A stretch of 64,000 nt of DNA, taken from positions 863,646 through 927,645 of the forward strand of contig NZ_FTOM01000001.1 in assembly GCF_900156695.1 (NCBI RefSeq), read 5' to 3'. Origin of the DNA: Phaeovulum vinaykumarii. Its GTDB lineage: Bacteria; Pseudomonadota; Alphaproteobacteria; Rhodobacterales; Rhodobacteraceae. Positions 62,354-64,000 of this stretch are shown here, piece after piece. The first letter of the stretch is position 1; every line of letters starts with the position of its first letter. Under the pieces are notes generated by a model. The model worked only from the letters and a program-made list of their open reading frames with translations, was not told the origin of the DNA and searched no databases. A program made the translations under genes and the position numbers.

Positions 62354-62800
62354 TCAGCGGCTCCATGGCCAGACGGGCAGGCTCATCTGGAGCCCGGCGA
62401 TGAAGACGGCCCAGGTCAGCGCCGCCAGCACCGCCGCCAGCACCGCCCGCCAGAGCCAGCCCCGTTTCGGCGCCGGCGCGCTGGCGATCAGCACCGCCAG
62501 AACGGTGGCCGGCACCAGGCCGGCCGGCTGAAGCAGAAGGCCAAAGACCACGATCGCGGCCAGAACGCCCGCGGCCTCGGGGGCGGCCAGGGGGCGCGCC
62601 TTGCCCGCCCGCCACCATGCGGGCAGCGCGATGGCCAGGCCCAGCCCCGCCAGCACGCCCCCCAGAACCGTGGGAAAGAACCCCGGCCCCATGCGGCGCA
62701 AGCTGCCGAAATCATAGCTGGACCAGGCCCAGGCGGCCACCGCCAGCCCGAGAGCGGCCAGAAGGCCGCCCCCCCAGATGTCGTGATAATCGCGTTTCAT
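62354..62800 (-). CDS. tctB: Tripartite tricarboxylate transporter, small permease TctB
   Basis: The 148-residue protein has four hydrophobic helices and the family feature RRMGPGFFPTVLGGVLAGLGLA near residue 35, typical of TctB. It lies between the binding protein gene (27 bp upstream) and tctA (1 bp downstream), the canonical tctCBA order. Confidence 0.9.
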   Translation of the reverse strand: MKRDYHDIWGGGLLAALGLAVAAWAWSSYDFGSLRRMGPGFFPTVLGGVLAGLGLAIALPAWWRAGKARPLAAPEAAGVLAAIVVFGLLLQPAGLVPATVLAVLIASAPAPKRGWLWRAVLAAVLAALTWAVFIAGLQMSLPVWPWSR

Positions 62801-62827
62801 CGCCCCTGCCCCGCCGGTCGGCGCGGG

Positions 62828-63814
62828 TTACTGTTTCGCCTCGATCCGGTCGAGCACGCCGCCCCAGACGGCGGTATCCTCGGTGATGCGCGTGGCCAGA
62901 TCCGCGGCGCTGCCCGAGGCGGTCTGCCAGCCGATCGCCAGCAGCTTTTCCTGCACGCCCGGATCGGCCAGGATCTCGTTGATGTCGGCGTTCAGCGTGG
63001 CGATCACCTCCGGGTCGGTGCCCGCCGGCGCGATGAAGGCGTTCCACAGCTCGGCGCGGAAATCGGTCGGCATACCGGCCTGACCGGCGATCACCGGCAC
63101 GTCGGGGACATTGGCGAAGGGGGTGCTGGAGGTGATGCCCAGCATCTTCATCTTGCCCGCCTGCACATGCGGCAGCGCCGCCGAGGGCGCCATGAAGCCC
63201 GCGTCGATCTCGCCGCCCATGATCGAGGTGGTGACCTCGGCATAGCTGGTGAAGGGGACGTGCAGCATCTCGATGCCGGCGGTATCGGCAAAGAGCTCGG
63301 CGGTCAGATGCGCGCCCGAGCCCTGCCCGACCGAGCCATAGGCCAGATCGCCGGGATTGGCGCGGGCCTCGGCGATGAAATCGGCCACATCCGCGGCCGG
63401 CGCCTCGGCCGACACGGCCAGGACCAGCGGGCTGGTGGCGATCAGCGCCACCGGCGCGATATCTTCGGCCACGTCATAGCCCAGCCCCGGCACCAGCCGC
63501 GGCGCAGTGGTCAGCGGCCCGTTGATCGTGGTGGCGAAGGTATGCCCGTCGGTCGCGGTCAGCATCTGCTGCACGCCGATCACGCCGCCCGCGCCGGGCT
63601 TGTTCTCGACCACGACGGGCTGGCCCAGCTTCTCGGCAAGCGGCGCCGCGACCAGCCGCGCGATCGTGTCGGGCGACGAGCCCGCGGGAAAGCCCACCAC
63701 CAGATGCACGGGCCCCGTGGGCCAGTCCTGCGCGGCCAGGGGGCCGGCTCCGGCCAGGACCGCCCCGGCGGCGACGGTGGCAATCAGGCTGCGGCGGCTG
63801 AACATGATACGCAT
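62828..63814 (-). CDS. tctC: Bug/TctC family periplasmic solute-binding protein
   Basis: The 328-residue protein begins with a signal peptide containing a twin-arginine SRRSLIATVAAGAVLAG segment and a likely cleavage after LAA. The mature part has the Bug motifs VHLVVGFPAGSSPDTIAR, VVVENKPGAGGVIG and GSVGQGSGAHLTAELF. It captures a carboxylate for TctA/TctB; the ligand is not predictable. AGGAG lies 8 bp before ATG 63814. Confidence 0.93.
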   Translation of the reverse strand: MRIMFSRRSLIATVAAGAVLAGAGPLAAQDWPTGPVHLVVGFPAGSSPDTIARLVAAPLAEKLGQPVVVENKPGAGGVIGVQQMLTATDGHTFATTINGPLTTAPRLVPGLGYDVAEDIAPVALIATSPLVLAVSAEAPAADVADFIAEARANPGDLAYGSVGQGSGAHLTAELFADTAGIEMLHVPFTSYAEVTTSIMGGEIDAGFMAPSAALPHVQAGKMKMLGITSSTPFANVPDVPVIAGQAGMPTDFRAELWNAFIAPAGTDPEVIATLNADINEILADPGVQEKLLAIGWQTASGSAADLATRITEDTAVWGGVLDRIEAKQ

Positions 63815-63991
63815 GCGGCGTTCTCCTCTCCGGTTCGGGCGGGACTGTTGAACCTTTGGCGGGCAAGGTCAATGCCGCCCCTTGGCCAATGCCCGCCCGC
63901 GCGCGCCCGCGGTCCTTGCGCGGGACTGGACAAGGGGGCGCGTGTTTTGTAGGGCGCTGGGGACCAGACGGGCCAGGGAAGGACGCATCGA

Positions 63992-64000
63992 GTGCTGACC
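63992..64000 (+). CDS. Possible start of a gene running off the window
   Basis: GTG at 63992 begins three codons (M-L-T) and is preceded by AGGGAAGGA at 8 bp. The gene diverges from the tct operon across a 177-bp gap. Nothing more can be said from nine bases. Confidence 0.3.

Noticed and set aside
60157..62403. Plus-strand open frame of 748 codons over tetR and tctA
   Set aside because: The product is His/Arg/Gln-rich and lies across two well-supported genes in other frames.

Overview
The window is a G+C-rich, gene-dense stretch of an alphaproteobacterial chromosome, most likely from the Rhodobacteraceae (Paracoccus/Rhodobacter type). The basis is the aerobic cobalamin operon in its cobW-cobN-cobH-cobI-cobJ...cobM-cobB-cobA-cobF form, an extended methylsuccinyl-CoA dehydrogenase of the ethylmalonyl-CoA pathway, the alphaproteobacterial FYDLGRDP-motif acidic protein (TIGR02300 type), and the rpoZ-rel-DUF2062 and pdxJ-acpS-lepB-rnc-era blocks. 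No rRNA, tRNA, CRISPR array, transposase or phage gene was recognised.

Layout. 1-11386: late cobalamin (vitamin B12) operon, almost all on +, mostly with 4-bp ATGA overlaps (cobW end, cobN, cobH, cobI, cobJ, cobL, cobE, cobM, cobB, cobA, cobF). cobK lies antiparallel inside it: it shares a CATG with the cobL start and overlaps the end of cobJ. 11403-12667: methylmalonyl-CoA epimerase and an orphan response regulator. 12668-13218: the only gene-free stretch over 300 bases, with a 16-bp tandem repeat. 13219-34316: a cell-surface and secretion island. It holds a serralysin-like RTX metalloprotease with a near-identical 297-bp internal tandem repeat, a FdtA/QdtA-like ketoisomerase and a sugar aminotransferase, a 1967-residue protein with three glycosyltransferase-like regions, a 1386-residue RTX protein, KpsT/KpsE/KpsM-type polysaccharide export components, an 828-residue two-domain glycosyltransferase and a hexapeptide acetyltransferase.

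34361-48213: housekeeping genes: rnr, dapE, a small Hint-domain protein, mcd, recO, rnhA, a LysE/RhtB exporter, ispH, a NYN-domain protein, folK, rpoZ, the (p)ppGpp synthetase/hydrolase and a DUF2062 protein. 48299-53885: a Wza/KpsD-like export lipoprotein, then DUF1491-era-rnc-lepB-acpS-pdxJ (all on -) and a small GlsB/YeaQ-type membrane protein. 53971-64000: a GntR/FCD regulator, a YgjP-type metallopeptidase, the TIGR02300-type protein, an APC-like permease, a DHA2 multidrug pump with its HlyD/EmrA adaptor and a divergent TetR repressor, and a complete TctA/TctB/TctC tripartite tricarboxylate transporter.

How it fits together. The cob genes supply corrin methylation, ring contraction, the methyl shift, amidation and (with CobS/CobT from elsewhere) cobalt insertion. 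Epimerase and Mcd serve the B12-dependent ethylmalonyl-CoA/methylmalonyl-CoA route. The surface island can be read as making a 3-amino-3,6-dideoxyhexose, assembling glycan with very large multidomain glycosyltransferases, exporting it by a Kps-type ABC system, and secreting two RTX proteins by a type I exporter that is not in the window. The most unusual items are the triple-glycosyltransferase protein with its flanking RTX genes, the antiparallel cobK sharing its start with cobL, and the pair of palindromes controlling the multidrug pump.
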